Shown: positions 13,779 to 25,204 of the stretch, in pieces
Position numbering within the stretch: the stretch's first letter is position 1
How the letters are laid out: every line of letters starts with the position of its first letter
DNA from: Archegozetes longisetosus
Lineage: Eukaryota; Arthropoda; Arachnida; Sarcoptiformes; Trhypochthoniidae
Direction: 5' to 3'
DNA length: 64,000 nucleotides
Assembly: GCA_018873245.2 (NCBI GenBank)
Contig: JAEMBT020000004.1
Span: 6,551,073-6,615,072 of the forward strand
Position numbers and translations under genes: made by a program
The notes under the pieces: model-generated
The model's database searches: none
Told to the model about the DNA's origin: nothing
The model's input: the letters and a program-made list of their open reading frames with translations, nothing else

Positions 13779-14165
13779 TCATTCTGAAGCAATTGGTAAG
13801 AGCGTAAAGCATATCTGGGTCAACCTGATTCTACGGTGATTGTTGTTTTGACCATTTGCTCTGCGATTGGAGCTGCAGCTCTGCCACTGCCGCCTTACAA
13901 CTAACTTAAGAGTATTCAGAAGATAACACTCTTGTAGTATATCTTTGGACATTTCTAGATTATGTGCTTTAATTTGGTTTAAGGCTCGACTTCCTGGCAA
14001 TATGACCCCAAAATTTGCGAAAATGAGTTTTATATGACGATGTAAAAAGTGTTTCGGGAGTAGACCACAGCACCAACCATTAGTTGCTTTTACTAAATCA
14101 GGATCTACAGGGAAAGTGCTTTTTCCGAGGTCAACCATTATTAATGTAATCAAATCTTGCTCCAT
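13779..14165 (-). CDS. unrecognised open frame, 128 codons
   Basis: A Met-initiated frame in otherwise AT-rich, gene-poor DNA. The first about 95 residues have a balanced composition unlike the Phe/Asn/Lys-rich noise frames nearby. A possible splice donor (GTAAGG, after codons for LKLV) lies inside, so it could be an exon. A second frame (13491-13775) follows closely but looks low-complexity. I recognise no domain, signal peptide or transposon motif. It may be an orphan gene, a decayed mobile-element piece or chance. Low confidence. Confidence 0.2.
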   Translation of the reverse strand: MEQDLITLIMVDLGKSTFPVDPDLVKATNGWCCGLLPKHFLHRHIKLIFANFGVILPGSRALNQIKAHNLEMSKDILQECYLLNTLKLVVRRQWQSCSSNRRANGQNNNHRRIRLTQICFTLLPIASE

Positions 14166-15386
14166 TTGTTAGCTACAGCAAAAACAAGCAACTTTTTACT
14201 ACAACTAATTCCTTACTCATTATACTTTGACCACTTTCTTAAGTCATACGAACCACTTTTTCCCAAACTAAAGCCTTTTTGTTTAACTTTAAATTATACC
14301 TATCATAGTTTTAGTGATGATCACTGTATCGTACTTTAGTTGAGACGATCAAAATGTATTAATTTAGAATTATCTGCTATGTTTATTATGTGGCACCAAT
14401 CAATCGTTATCTAGGATTGTGTAATATGTAACTTATTGCGCGCTACTTCCGCTTTTGGGATAATTAAAGACTCAGCTCATGAATGAATAAATGCGTAAAA
14501 ATAGTTTTTTGCGCTATAGAATTACTTTATTAGGAATATTTTATAATCAAGTTCTTATATAATAGTATGAGCCATTTTTATATCTTTCTAGATTAATATT
14601 CTGTCTCCGATAAAGAAAGCGATAATATTTTGCAAGTGTATTTCATACGCAGTTTTTGTTCAAAATTTGATCTAAATCTCAATCAAGTTACGCAACTCAG
14701 TCGTAGAATAGAAAAACATAAATAATTTTGCAAATAATAGAAATTTAAAAACTTGCAGAGACCAAATCTGATGAAATAGTTAAGAATTGAAATTACTACT
14801 TCAATAATACAATACACTTAAACTTTGTTCACTATTTGCTCATTGAAGACAATAGCAGTAATTGTTAATTGGATTCAATTTACTATGAGAGTAAAAGCAA
14901 ACGTTTAATGAGACTATTTAAGATTTACTCAAATCTAAATTAAATTGAATGACTCAGTTAAGATACTCGACTCAATCAATTTTTCTGTTCATTATAAACT
15001 TAAAAGTAAAAGCTAAAACACCATCACCTCATCTCTATAGAAACAATGTTTTATACTCATAACAAATAGACTCAGTTCTTGATAATTCTGCGAAAAACGT
15101 AGACTTACTCGCAAAGCGATTGATTTGCAGAGTTGTTGTTTTAGTTTAGAATTGGATATCAACTGCTACTGTATTAGTCTACAAACGATCTGCAAAAATG
15201 TTTGAATGAGATTCAATATAAAAGGCTAAACAAATAAAGAATGGCAACTGTCAGACCAATTGAGGTGAGCTGAGATAAAAATTGATTGAAAAGGTATTTA
15301 AAATAAAAGAGTGAAATAAATAAGTAGTGAAACTCCTCTGATATTTTAAGATATCCTAAATTAGAGATTAATGTTTATAAAAAGGT

Positions 15387-15446
15387 AGTATAGTTGTAGA
15401 GTTGTAGAGTTGTATAGTTGTATAGTTATATTAGTTGTATAGATAT
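15387..15446. repeat. short imperfect tandem repeat (TTGTAGAG/TTGTATAG)
   Basis: About six degenerate copies of an eight-base unit (gttgtagagttgtagag, then TTGTATAG variants), about 450 bases upstream of the ninjurin start codon. Confidence 0.85.
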
Positions 15447-15892
15447 AGAGTCAGTAATAGAAGTGTTATGTGTGTCACAAATGTTGATTGGAGTAAGAAG
15501 TGAACAGACAATTTATATAACTTGAAGCAGAACTTTCACTTTCGAATTGGGTAACCCCCATTAAATGCTAGCACCTCAATTAACCCCCATCGTTAGTTAC
15601 CTGATGTTAATTTTTTCTACAAATCTGCTCTAAATAACTGTACACTTGGAGCGGATGTATTTTTGTGTGTCACTAAACAATCCAAATTGAACAAAAACAT
15701 TAAAGACCTATTCTTTTACATAATTTGTAACTATTTTTCTAATGCTTTCGTATTATATGTTATTTGATTCGAGTATATTTATTGCGCTGCGATTCGAGAG
15801 ACTCAGTTTTTATCGACAGGTGTTTCTCATTATGTAACTGTTGTGCTATATTTAAACAATCTCTAAAAATTACAATAAAATAGCCTTAAATC

Positions 15893-18582
15893 ATGTCTAA
15901 CGTAGACTCAGTTCGCATCGCTAAAAATAGAGGAAAAATATCTCCACAAATTTTTAGTCTAGATAATGATGAAGTAATATATGAATAATTAAGTACTTTT
16001 GACTAGATATTTAACTATATTTTTAATTTTTAGGGTCCATATAAACCAGTCAATTCTTTGGATCCGAATGTATACGCGACTAAAAAAACGATAGCACAAG
16101 GTTTTTACGAGCTAACATAAACTTTGATATTTATGAAAAATTTTGCTTAACTTTCTTTTTATAGGTATGCTCGATGTCGCGCTGTTGACTGCAAATGCAA
16201 GGTAAGTAGCTTTTAGTAATAAAAATGCAACAATTCTAATCCCAATATATAGTTGAACATAAATGGAAAGTAAAGTTACATTTATGTGAATTTCAGTTTC
16301 ACTTTCAAGTACTAATAATTCATATTTTCCTTTCATTAGTCAATTAAAATATTGCCTACAATTGGGGAAAAAACACCAATTTTTTTATCTTATGGTAACT
16401 TTAATAAGCAGCTCAATCATATTACAGGTAAGATCTATTTTTAGAAGCGTTTCTTTTTCCGTATTAGCACTGGTGTCGAATTTGAGGCCTTTTCACTGCT
16501 TGTGCTAAAATGACTTGTTTTTCTTAAAGATAATTTTTATTTGTTCGAACCTCGCGAATCGCGCCCTAATAAGCCCTCATAACCTTTTGTAATATATAAT
16601 AAATTTGTTCAATTTATCCTTTTATCATAAACTTCAGTCTAATTGTATGTGATTCTAATTGAAAACTTATAAATTTTTGTTTTGGCTTAATTATATTAAA
16701 CACAAGCAATGGATATGATTGCTATCAAGAACTCGTTAGGAATAAGTAAAAGCAACTCAACTCTAATGCATTTGTTTGAAGATTATGTTCAATACCTGCA
16801 TAATAAAAAAAAGTTTCCTGTCACTTATTCCTCAATCGCAACTGCTTTATGGATTGAAATCAGGGCAGAAAACCAGCGAGATAGCACTTGCGAAAGGCCA
16901 TAAATTTCAATTTTATTGAGTATAAAATTAAAGTTCAGACATTTATCTTCAATAGCTTTAAGTGTTACGCTCAACTATTTATTAATTAAGAGCTATTGTT
17001 TTTGATCAAATTGAAGTGGCAATATAGAAAAGTTTATGCTTTGTTTGATAGTGAGAAATCAGTTTTGAACTTTACTACTTGATAGAATTGCACAGAATTT
17101 ACTTACTAACAAGATTTAAACTGTAAAGAATGACATTTTAATCTTGTATTTTGCATATTCGACTCATTCAGGTAGCTTTAGGCACGATTATATTATTGAA
17201 GTCAAGATTTAACATCAATAATAGTGATCATCAAAGAAGTGCAAATTTTTATAACAATCTAGTCGTTGGGATTGTATTTGTCATAACAACAATAAATATT
17301 ATGCTATCATCGTTTGGAATCGATCCCGATCTGTCTAATCGGTTAGCAATTGAAAACATGCCTAACATTAGTCTAAATGATTTATTTAAATTTAATTACA
17401 CTAATAAGTTAGCCTAAGAAATATGTTTAAATAATTTGAAATGAATTAAAATTTGTTATTCATTCCTATTGATGTTTAGAATTATTGCAAAAGTCTAAAT
17501 ATTGTTCGTCAGTGCATTAAATGATCAATCACTATGATGAATACAATTCTTAATGAGTCAATCTATATTTGGTGTGTTAAATGCTATAAAGTATCTCTAA
17601 TTAAAATAGAATTACAGATGGCACTTTATAGCAGTGATGCGATGATTCGCTGACAGTAAAATGGTCATATTCCTAAAAATTAGTGAGAGTATACTTAAGT
17701 ATTAATCTTAAAATTGTTAGTTTAGCACGACAAAATTATTGAACACTGCTAAACGTTTGTTATCTAATTGAAATCTAAAACTCATAGAAATCAGCGATAA
17801 AAGAATAGATAAGAAAGTTAAAATAAAATATACATGACACAAATAGCATATCAGTGAAATCTGAATAAAAGTCCAAAATTACTACTCAATTAATTCAAAT
17901 CGAATAATAATGTTGTGCATGAGCTGTTTATACTGTTGGTGTATAAATACTGCCTTGTTTATACATTACATTAAATCTTAATACCATTCAAAAAGTAGCT
18001 ACACTTGGCTTCCCGTTTAGTTAAGTCATTTATATGTCATTATCTGCTAATTTCAATTTTAAACCGAACTTAAACTTTGTCAAGTTCTAATTGGGAATTA
18101 GGTTCAACTAGTCATAGTTTTGCATATGAAAGCAAAAGTCAAACTATAAACACTCAAACTAATTAACATTAATTTGCATATCAGCAAAGCTTAAATCTAG
18201 AGTTAAGATAATTGAAGAAAACAAAATTAAAAGTGCGAAAGTTTGCATTGTAGTAAAAGCATAGTAATTTTTCGCATTTCATTTTAGTCCATATGATTCC
18301 TATTGAAGGGATGAATTGAAAGGACTATTACTTGATAATACCCACATATCTAATAAACATCTAGCTATAAATGAAGAAATGATTAACTAACTTTTGAATT
18401 TTTGACAGATCATAGTTGGAGGACTATTCGTTTTTGTTGGCTATATTAATTTCAACGATCAAAACAAACAAAAGACATTGAACACAATGAATAACATAGC
18501 AACAGTGTTCGTATTCTTCATTACAGTTATAAATGTTCTAATTGCTGGATTCGGTTTCAACTACGAGGATACTCTTAAATAA
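15893..18582 (+). CDS. ninjurin, with two alternative 3'-terminal coding exons
   Basis: Small plasma-membrane protein; mammalian NINJ1 oligomerises to rupture membranes and mediates adhesion. Common exons are 15893-15973, 16034-16100, 16165-16201 and 16340-16427 (91 residues), with GT-AG introns and consistent phases. They encode the family hallmark: NVYATKKTIAQGMLDVALL, then TANASQLKYCLQLG (the amphipathic helices), then the start of the first membrane segment ending SSSIILQ. Exon 4 ends in phase 0 and can join either 17172-17417 (isoform of 172 residues) or 18409-18582 (148 residues). Each encodes the rest of membrane segment 1, a polar loop and membrane segment 2. The Met at 15893 fits the family, whose N-termini are short and extracellular. 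The choice of last exon would be set by splicing and polyadenylation. Ninjurin identity is firm; which paralogue is not. Confidence 0.9.
17172..17417 (+). CDS. ninjurin alternative last exon, proximal version
   Basis: Preceded by acceptor tcattcag and entered in phase 0. It encodes VALGTIILLKSRFNI, a loop, then the membrane segment NLVVGIVFVITTINIMLSSFG and a polar tail of about 30 residues ending in a stop at 17417. The longer tail is absent from the distal version. A potential ATTAAA signal lies shortly downstream. Confidence 0.85.
   Translation, partial: VALGTIILLKSRFNINNSDHQRSANFYNNLVVGIVFVITTINIMLSSFGIDPDLSNRLAIENMPNISLNDLFKFNYTNKLA
18409..18582 (+). CDS. ninjurin alternative last exon, distal version
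   Basis: Preceded by acceptor tttttgacag and entered in phase 0. It encodes IIVGGLFVFVGYINF, a loop with NKQKTLNTMNN, the second membrane segment ATVFVFFITVINVLIAGFGF and a very short tail. The layout parallels the proximal exon at 17172 position by position, but identity is low, so the duplication is old. An AATAAA lies at 18889-18894. Confidence 0.85.
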   Translation: MIVGGLFVFVGYINFNDQNKQKTLNTMNNIATVFVFFITVINVLIAGFGFNYEDTLK

Positions 18583-18888
18583 GCAATACTTAATGAGCAT
18601 GTTTAATAATAGTTACATATCCAAGTATTGAATTGAAGTTCGAACAAATCTTATTTTTCTTACTTTATATATAAATAGATTGTGTATTCACTTCCTTTTT
18701 AAATATGAATCAATCAACTTGTATGGTTCAAACTCAAACCTAATAGTTATCCCAATAGAAATTGAATTTGCTTTTTAAATATATATATTTCATGTTGTAT
18801 TCTATTCTAGATTTAATACACTGTTCCTCATGTAAATCATATAACAATGTTTATATTTACAACTAATTGTATTTGAAAAATATTGTTT

Positions 18889-18894
18889 AATAAA
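18889..18894 (+). terminator. poly(A) signal AATAAA, ninjurin distal exon
   Basis: Canonical hexamer about 307 bases after the distal stop codon on the same strand. It is the first AATAAA seen there. Confidence 0.45.
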
Positions 18895-19783
18895 AATATT
18901 TTCCAGATAAACAATACCCTTAAAGCTGTAGAATCCAACAAAGTTTATGTAATCTTACATAATGTGATGCGTCTGGTAATTAAATTTAGAAAACTGGGCT
19001 CATGTCCAGGAAATGCTTTATTGAGCATTTCATTCAGATTAAATATACTTACTTCTAGTTTTAAATAACGATATGGCATTTTTTATTTGACTCGTTCACC
19101 TTAAAAGTTATTAAAATCTCACCTTTTTTATTGCTATAAACTCATTTTCAACTAATTCATATGAGCGTTCATTAGAGAGTGATCATTAAAAACTTTTTTT
19201 AATAACATAAATCAAATTTGAGAAAATATGTTTTGGTAATTGGCAGGGTATTTATTAATCTTTTGCACTTCAAGTATTTTTATATAGAATCCGAATGGTT
19301 AGGTCGCGATGGACCTACATGTAATCAAAAATTGGTTTCTTCTAGCTGCAGTCCATAGAAAACTGGTCCAATCGATTCGATATTAAATTCGACCGGAATC
19401 TCACAATTTAAGTTTGGATATGTACAAAAATCAAAAGTTTCTGATGAGTAGCGATCCAGATAACTTAGAAATTTGTTGATTTTGCCAAGTTTTACTCTCA
19501 ATAATGTTTGTCAACAGCTTATGGCCATACGAAATCTAGTAAACTCCTTGAAAATTTATTTTCTCCAATAAAATAAACAAAACTCAAAAAAATCAATTCA
19601 ACTGAAGAGTTTGTGAAGGTTTGATTCGTTTGAAGTGGCTTTTAGTTTAAGTATTGTGAAATAAATACGATCAATATGAAAGAAAGTTTGACAATTTTGA
19701 AAACCTTTACTTCTAATGATTTGCTGAAAGAAAATTATGAGAAATAATCAACTGATTTAATTAAGTGAAATAAATATATTACA

Positions 19784-19793
19784 TTTATTTATT
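19784..19793 (-). terminator. poly(A) signal AATAAATAAA, sulfotransferase
   Basis: Two overlapping AATAAA hexamers on the minus strand, about 190 bases past the sulfotransferase stop codon. Confidence 0.55.
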
Positions 19794-19982
19794 GCACGAT
19801 TATATAGTGGTATTTAACTTTGATGTATATTAGCTGAACATACTTGAACGGATATGACAAAACTGAAGATTTACTCACATGTCTGATGATTCTTAGAAAT
19901 ATAAAATCAATATTTTCATAAATTAAATTATCTTAACTGGAAACTACTCGGACGAGACCATCACAAATAAAAGTCAACTTTA

Positions 19983-21464
19983 TCACAGTTTCGATTTAGT
20001 TTGATTGGAATTGATAAGATTGGTACTATTGCCAATTAACTTATATCCAAGTTCGAGCAACAAATCTCCGCAAGTATTTTGCACTTGTAAGATATCAGTC
20101 ATATTAAGCGTTTGCATCCATTCGTAGGCAACGCTTTTGGAATTTCTGATAGTTGTGTATGGATTTCGTTTCGTCAGGTCGTTCTCCGTTGAGGTCGAAT
20201 TTGTGTGAGTCTTCAAAAAACGTTGAACAGTAGCAGAATATGGGATTCCGAACTTATTTAGTAGTCGCTTAGTACTAGTTATCGGATTAGTGGACAAGTC
20301 CTCAAATCTAATTAAAGTGAACTTAGATGGATACGCTTTTTTAAATTGTTTGAAGGAATCGAGATCTTGTCTCATTTCGGAACAGAGTGATGCGATGTCA
20401 GAACAATTAGTTTTTTGTGCGCACCAAATCATGTTCTGTCGGGATTTAAGTGTTCCACGGGGATCACGGACTAAATAAACAATATTTACATTCAAGTCAC
20501 TTATTTTAGGCAAAACGGTTTGCAAATGCCTCATCTGAAGTCTGGCTACTTTCATCACATGAACTTTGGCTCTTTGACAGGCCTGTTCAATAAATCTAGG
20601 ATCAAAACACGTGTAAAGTCTGAAACGACAGACACCCCAAAGAAATTTGTTCCATTTGAATAGAAATTGATTTTTGACCTGTCGAACCCATTGGACGTAA
20701 TTAGCGACACTATTGAAATCACAGCGAAATATTTTATCAATTAAATTAGCCGCTTCTTCTACTCTTTTGTCATCAATACGAACACCATCAGACATGTAGT
20801 GAAGCGGTTCGAATGTGTAAAAACTTTTCCAATTTTGTTGTAATAAATCACCTAAAAATGTAGAGCCAGATCGAAAGTATGCGAATAGTAGTACTCTTGC
20901 AACATCGGATTGCTTTATGAGAGGCAAAGAGTTTAAAGGATTAAACGCTGACGATAATAATGAGTGAATCTCTTTTTGATTACGCTTCTGTTTGACAAAT
21001 AAAGTCATATTAGCTATAAATCTGTCGTAAGACCAAGGAGGATTGCTTTCAACATCTTGCAAAAATGGTAACTTTCTTACAGACTTCTGATCGCTTGAAT
21101 CTTTAGATTCTTGCAAGCTTTTTTTCGTTTGACCGTTTTTATCTTTATCAAGCGTTTGGTCATTTTTTGCTTCATCTATGGATTTACTTTTCCGCTGAGT
21201 TATAGCCGAATTAATAACATCTGTTTCTAAATCATAAGAGGCATAAGATTTTAATATAAAAATATAATAAAAGTACAAGTATGACTTTTGCTCACTTTCA
21301 GCATTCGATCCGATCGTACTTTTCAATTTGGATAATTGAAAATTAGTTGAATCGGTGTTTGCTTTCCAGGTCCAGGAATACGGAATTCCTGTTTGCAATA
21401 AAAGCGCACACATGGCAAACACCAGAAGAAGCAAATAAAGTTGGAAGCGCGTCATGTTGATCAT
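19983..21464 (-). CDS. Golgi carbohydrate 6-O-sulfotransferase (CHST1-7 type)
   Basis: Single-exon gene, 493 residues. Type II membrane protein: short cytoplasmic end, then a signal anchor at about residues 8-25 (LYLLLLVFAMCALLL). A Ser/Lys-rich stem (about 30-135) precedes the catalytic domain. The PAPS 5'-phosphosulfate loop is FRSGSTFLGDLL (about 197-208) and the 3'-phosphate site is VYLVRDPRGTLKSRQ (about 330-345). FEPLHY follows the first loop, as in GlcNAc/Gal/GalNAc 6-O-sulfotransferases. Several NxS/T sites (NMTL, NCSD, NSTS, NMTD, NSTN) fit a lumenal domain. It would transfer sulfate from PAPS to sugar C6 on glycoproteins or glycosaminoglycans; the exact acceptor cannot be told. The stem holds an odd aromatic/hydrophobic stretch (about 61-75) with no GT-AG boundaries, so it is read as coding. 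Start chosen as the first Met ahead of the anchor; Met4 is equally possible. Confidence 0.9.
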   Translation of the reverse strand: MINMTRFQLYLLLLVFAMCALLLQTGIPYSWTWKANTDSTNFQLSKLKSTIGSNAESEQKSYLYFYYIFILKSYASYDLETDVINSAITQRKSKSIDEAKNDQTLDKDKNGQTKKSLQESKDSSDQKSVRKLPFLQDVESNPPWSYDRFIANMTLFVKQKRNQKEIHSLLSSAFNPLNSLPLIKQSDVARVLLFAYFRSGSTFLGDLLQQNWKSFYTFEPLHYMSDGVRIDDKRVEEAANLIDKIFRCDFNSVANYVQWVRQVKNQFLFKWNKFLWGVCRFRLYTCFDPRFIEQACQRAKVHVMKVARLQMRHLQTVLPKISDLNVNIVYLVRDPRGTLKSRQNMIWCAQKTNCSDIASLCSEMRQDLDSFKQFKKAYPSKFTLIRFEDLSTNPITSTKRLLNKFGIPYSATVQRFLKTHTNSTSTENDLTKRNPYTTIRNSKSVAYEWMQTLNMTDILQVQNTCGDLLLELGYKLIGNSTNLINSNQTKSKL

Positions 21465-24400
21465 CGTATGTTCTCATTATAAACTACATGCTTATGCTCT
21501 GCTGCCAATTCGAAAATGATGGCATCACTTGCTGTAGTTGCGGTCAATATTGAGAAATGATTTTTATGAACATTGAGACGAATACGTAACTAGAGTATTA
21601 AAAGTTATTTTTGCAAAACTTACCCAAACAAATTGAGACTCTTCACAGTTGAGAAGACAGATGGAAGAAAGCAATAATAAAACCGAAAGGAGGACAAGAC
21701 TAAGACTTAAAAACGAAAAAATATAAGCGCACAAAATGGAGGTCAATGTGTCGATGAATTTAGCCCAGAGAAGAACAGTTTGGCTGAATTATCAAAATAA
21801 ACATTATAATAGATAATATTGTTCTAATATCTATACATTTTTGTTATTATTGAGTACAATCATATTCACCATTACTGAATAATTTGAATGAAAAGCTATT
21901 CAATTAGGAAAGTTTTTACGAGGAAAGAGATGATAGCTCTAGCAGAGATGCTGTACAAGTTGAGGTTCATGTGTTCAACAAGTCACTTGTGCTAAAAGCA
22001 CTTTTCCAAAACTCGTCACTTGGCCTTCAGCCACAATAATCTAGAAGGAAAATAAGTGAGCAGTCAAGTTTTTTTTAGTTCAGCTAATACCCTATTCATA
22101 CGTTCTTCTATTATACTATATGACAACAAGCTACCAAACTGATCGTAACTTCTACTCTTAAACTTAAAATAACTTTAACACACTTTAACCTATTCAGTAG
22201 ATTAGTTTGTTGTGCTCAACTTCATCGAAATAGTGATTGAGACCAGAGCTTCAATCTGAATAGATGTTTGCGAAGTTAGAGTGCAAATATACTAAACTTT
22301 CCGTGCGCCTCACATCAAGCTTGCCTCTTGCGTCACCAATGACAGGAACATTCAATTCAATATTAGCTAATAGACAAGTTATATGAAAAAAATTGATTAC
22401 AAGCTCAATATGTACATAAATAATAATGATGCGATGCATTTCAACAATAATGCGCTTTTTGCGTGACTATTTGTTGTTGACAGAAAAAAAAGAAAACCAT
22501 TATGTTTAAAATTTAATCGTCAAACTGCTTCTCTTCTGGCTATTACACAAAATATTTAATTATTTATTCATCTAAATTGACCAGTCCAATCACAATTAAT
22601 ATCCTCCACTTATTATCAAAATCATTTTTAATTTGATTGTTCAAAAAGCAGAATAAATGTTTTGGTAGGAAATAAAAACCATCAGAAAATTGATCGAAAG
22701 ATTAGATATCCTAAAATCTAATTTGAGCGGAATTCAAGTTTCAAAAGAACAGCTGTTGCAAAAGTTCAATTCTATATGAAATAACAATGAATCAGTTATT
22801 ACCTATGACGGTATCCCTAATCAGCCACAAGCTTTAATGCACAAAAGCTCTTCAATTTTAAGCTCGAGTTGGTGTATGAGCTCAAGCTTGAGCCTAACAA
22901 TCACTCGCTGAATCGCTTGAGGCAAATACAAACTAATTGGAAATAATTAAAAATAAAAAATAAAATTTTTCGTTATAAACATATTTTTGAGTTTTAGCTA
23001 AAAACACATACACATAACAGTTTGTTACTGATTGAACAACAAGATCTAAAACCTCAGTCTTAAAGTGCTGAGCCTAGATTTAATAATCTAATGCTTATAG
23101 TAGTTAAGTTTGTAACAAGCTTTTATCAATAAAATCGCATTAATATATTTTGTCTTGGTATCAGAAAAAATCTTAGATTAAAACCTTAAGACCATTGTAA
23201 GTCCAAGCTAGACTTATTGATTTTTTTCTAGCAGTCCTAAACTTGTCAGACTATAGAAAAATTTGCAACAGTGCAATTTTTCCATTATAAATTTTACACA
23301 AACATAAACTATGAAAAATATGTGCCGTGCTCATCACAAAGGATAGAGATATAATTATTGTGTTGCTTAAGTTTTACTTAATTATGTTTGTCTAATTAAT
23401 AATGTAGTCTTACGCCACTATTTCATGACTTTTTTCATGAAAATTTAGCCATTCATCAATATATAGCATGATTTATGAGGTTCGAAACATGCCAACCTTA
23501 AGGATATATAGTTAACATTTGAGTGTGAAAAAACAGATTTCATAATTGACATTGTTTTGTAAAAAATTACAATACATCACTTTCAACTTCCGATAGCAAT
23601 AGCATGAAAAGAGCAAAAGTGCAATTTGAAATAGCTTCAAATTTTTCCTCTTTGCTTCTATTTAGTCTGAAATTAATCTGTTTTTTGTAAATATGTTCCA
23701 TTTAGTTAACTCACAGTAATGACTTAACAAAAAGTTACGATTCTTCAGAAACTACATTAAATTTGAATTATTCAAAAAATGAAGTCATCCACTCAATTAT
23801 GCCTGGAATCTGAAAGGATTCGCTTACAAAAAAAGATATAGCATTGATTTTGAGATACCCATCATTTTTAAAATCTCGATAGCTAGCAAAACTCACTTAT
23901 TTAGTTTTTTTAAACTTAATAAACTAGTTTTCACTAAGAGGATACTTTCAATTTGAATTTACACGTACATACAAGTTGAAATACCAAATTCTAATTTCAA
24001 AGTTGAAAAATCGATGTTCTTATTATTATTATCCCTTTCAATCAGTCGTCTAAAATCGTTTGGAGTCAATTTCTTATTTGAAAATTAAGATAAGCAAATC
24101 TCGAGTTCACAGCTCCATAAAATATTGATTTTGACTTTATCGATATGATGTCAAAATTTTAAACTTGACAATACTAGATTGTTCATTTAAATAATTTTAT
24201 TCTTCACAACTTCAAGATTATAAAAGACGATTTTTAAAAATTTAAAAATGCAACAATTTTGTTTTAAAAAAACTGTATTCAAGCAACCTAATTATATCGA
24301 ATTTAATTCACTCTCAAATAGATCTATTTTTTACAACTTTTTACAAAAATTTGCTTCGGAAATAAAAACTCGATCAATCATTTCAATCAATTTTGAGACT

Positions 24401-25204
24401 GTTTTGCCTGAAGGGATATGTTACAAAAATCAGGAAAAGTTTTCTATGAAACCTAAGACAAATGAAAACCTAATAAGAGTTGAGCAAAGTGTAGTAAAGG
24501 ATATAAGTATTAAAATGGATGTGATATAAGAATAGGGAAACAATTAAAAGTAGTTAAGCTGATTGTAAAAGATATCTTGGGTACAGTATCGGATAAAAAG
24601 AATAAGGTCTTTTATGTTTAATCAATGTTGTTTTATGTTTCCTATCTTTTGTTTATAGTTAATTGCTTTAAGCAAACAGTACAAGTATAGGGCCAGATAG
24701 AAGTTCAGTCGCATTTAGAGCTAATTATAGGCAAATTAGGTACTTATTAGCAAAAATAGCAAATTTATATTAAGAAAAGTTTTCACTCAATTTGGTGCGT
24801 TAAGGGCTAAAAGCATGCACATTGTTATTGAAGCTGTATTACGTCATTCCAATGTCAATTGTGTGGGTCCACAACAAATAGTGGGAAGTTTTAAGCTTCT
24901 CAGTTAGTGGGTCACAAATGAATACGCAATCCATACAAAAACCTGGAATACCTGTTTTCATACATTTTCAACCAAACAAGTCGTACTACGGAGTAGCAAA
25001 AGTGGGGAAAGCGTTAACGCTCCTAGTCCGTGTCCATAGACTAACTGCAGATGTTTGTGATTGAGATGCCACAATAGATTCCATATTTTTCGTTCGTTTC
25101 TAATTAAGGGCACTTTTGCTCTGTTTCAATTGATTTCATAACATTTAATATGTAGAAAATATTCATTTATTGTCAAAGTCAAATGTGAGACAATATCGTA
25201 AGAA
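21465..25204. other. intergenic region
   Basis: Very AT-rich DNA between divergently transcribed genes, so it should hold the promoters of the sulfotransferase and the ZP gene. A 93-codon frame at 24248-24529 (plus) is Lys/Asn/Phe-rich and unrecognised; I regard it as chance. No repeat family or RNA gene is visible. Confidence 0.5.

Larger units (their letters stand above)
9545..15892. other. intergenic/upstream region, little support for coding
   Basis: The region contains microsatellites at 10.1 and 12.3 kb, a short tandem repeat at 15.4 kb and a few open frames without recognisable homology; two of these are listed separately. It may include 5' exons or promoter DNA of the minus-strand gene ending at 7904 and the promoter of ninjurin. 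I could not identify any such exon with confidence. Confidence 0.5.
18583..19982. other. intergenic, convergent 3' flanks
   Basis: AT-rich DNA between the ends of ninjurin (plus) and the sulfotransferase (minus). An open frame at 18907-19068 follows an acceptor-like ttttccag, but its product does not look like ninjurin. I see nothing else beyond poly(A) signals. Confidence 0.5.

Noticed and set aside
16535-16580. Possible tRNA T-arm (GTTCGAACCTCGCG)
   Set aside because: No matching acceptor, anticodon or D arm could be folded around it on either strand.
18907-19068. Possible third alternative last exon of ninjurin
   Set aside because: It has an acceptor-like ttttccag and an open phase-0 frame, but the product lacks a second membrane segment and ninjurin residues.
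24248-24529. 93-codon frame upstream of the ZP gene
   Set aside because: It is Lys/Asn/Phe-rich, typical of AT-rich noise, with no motif.
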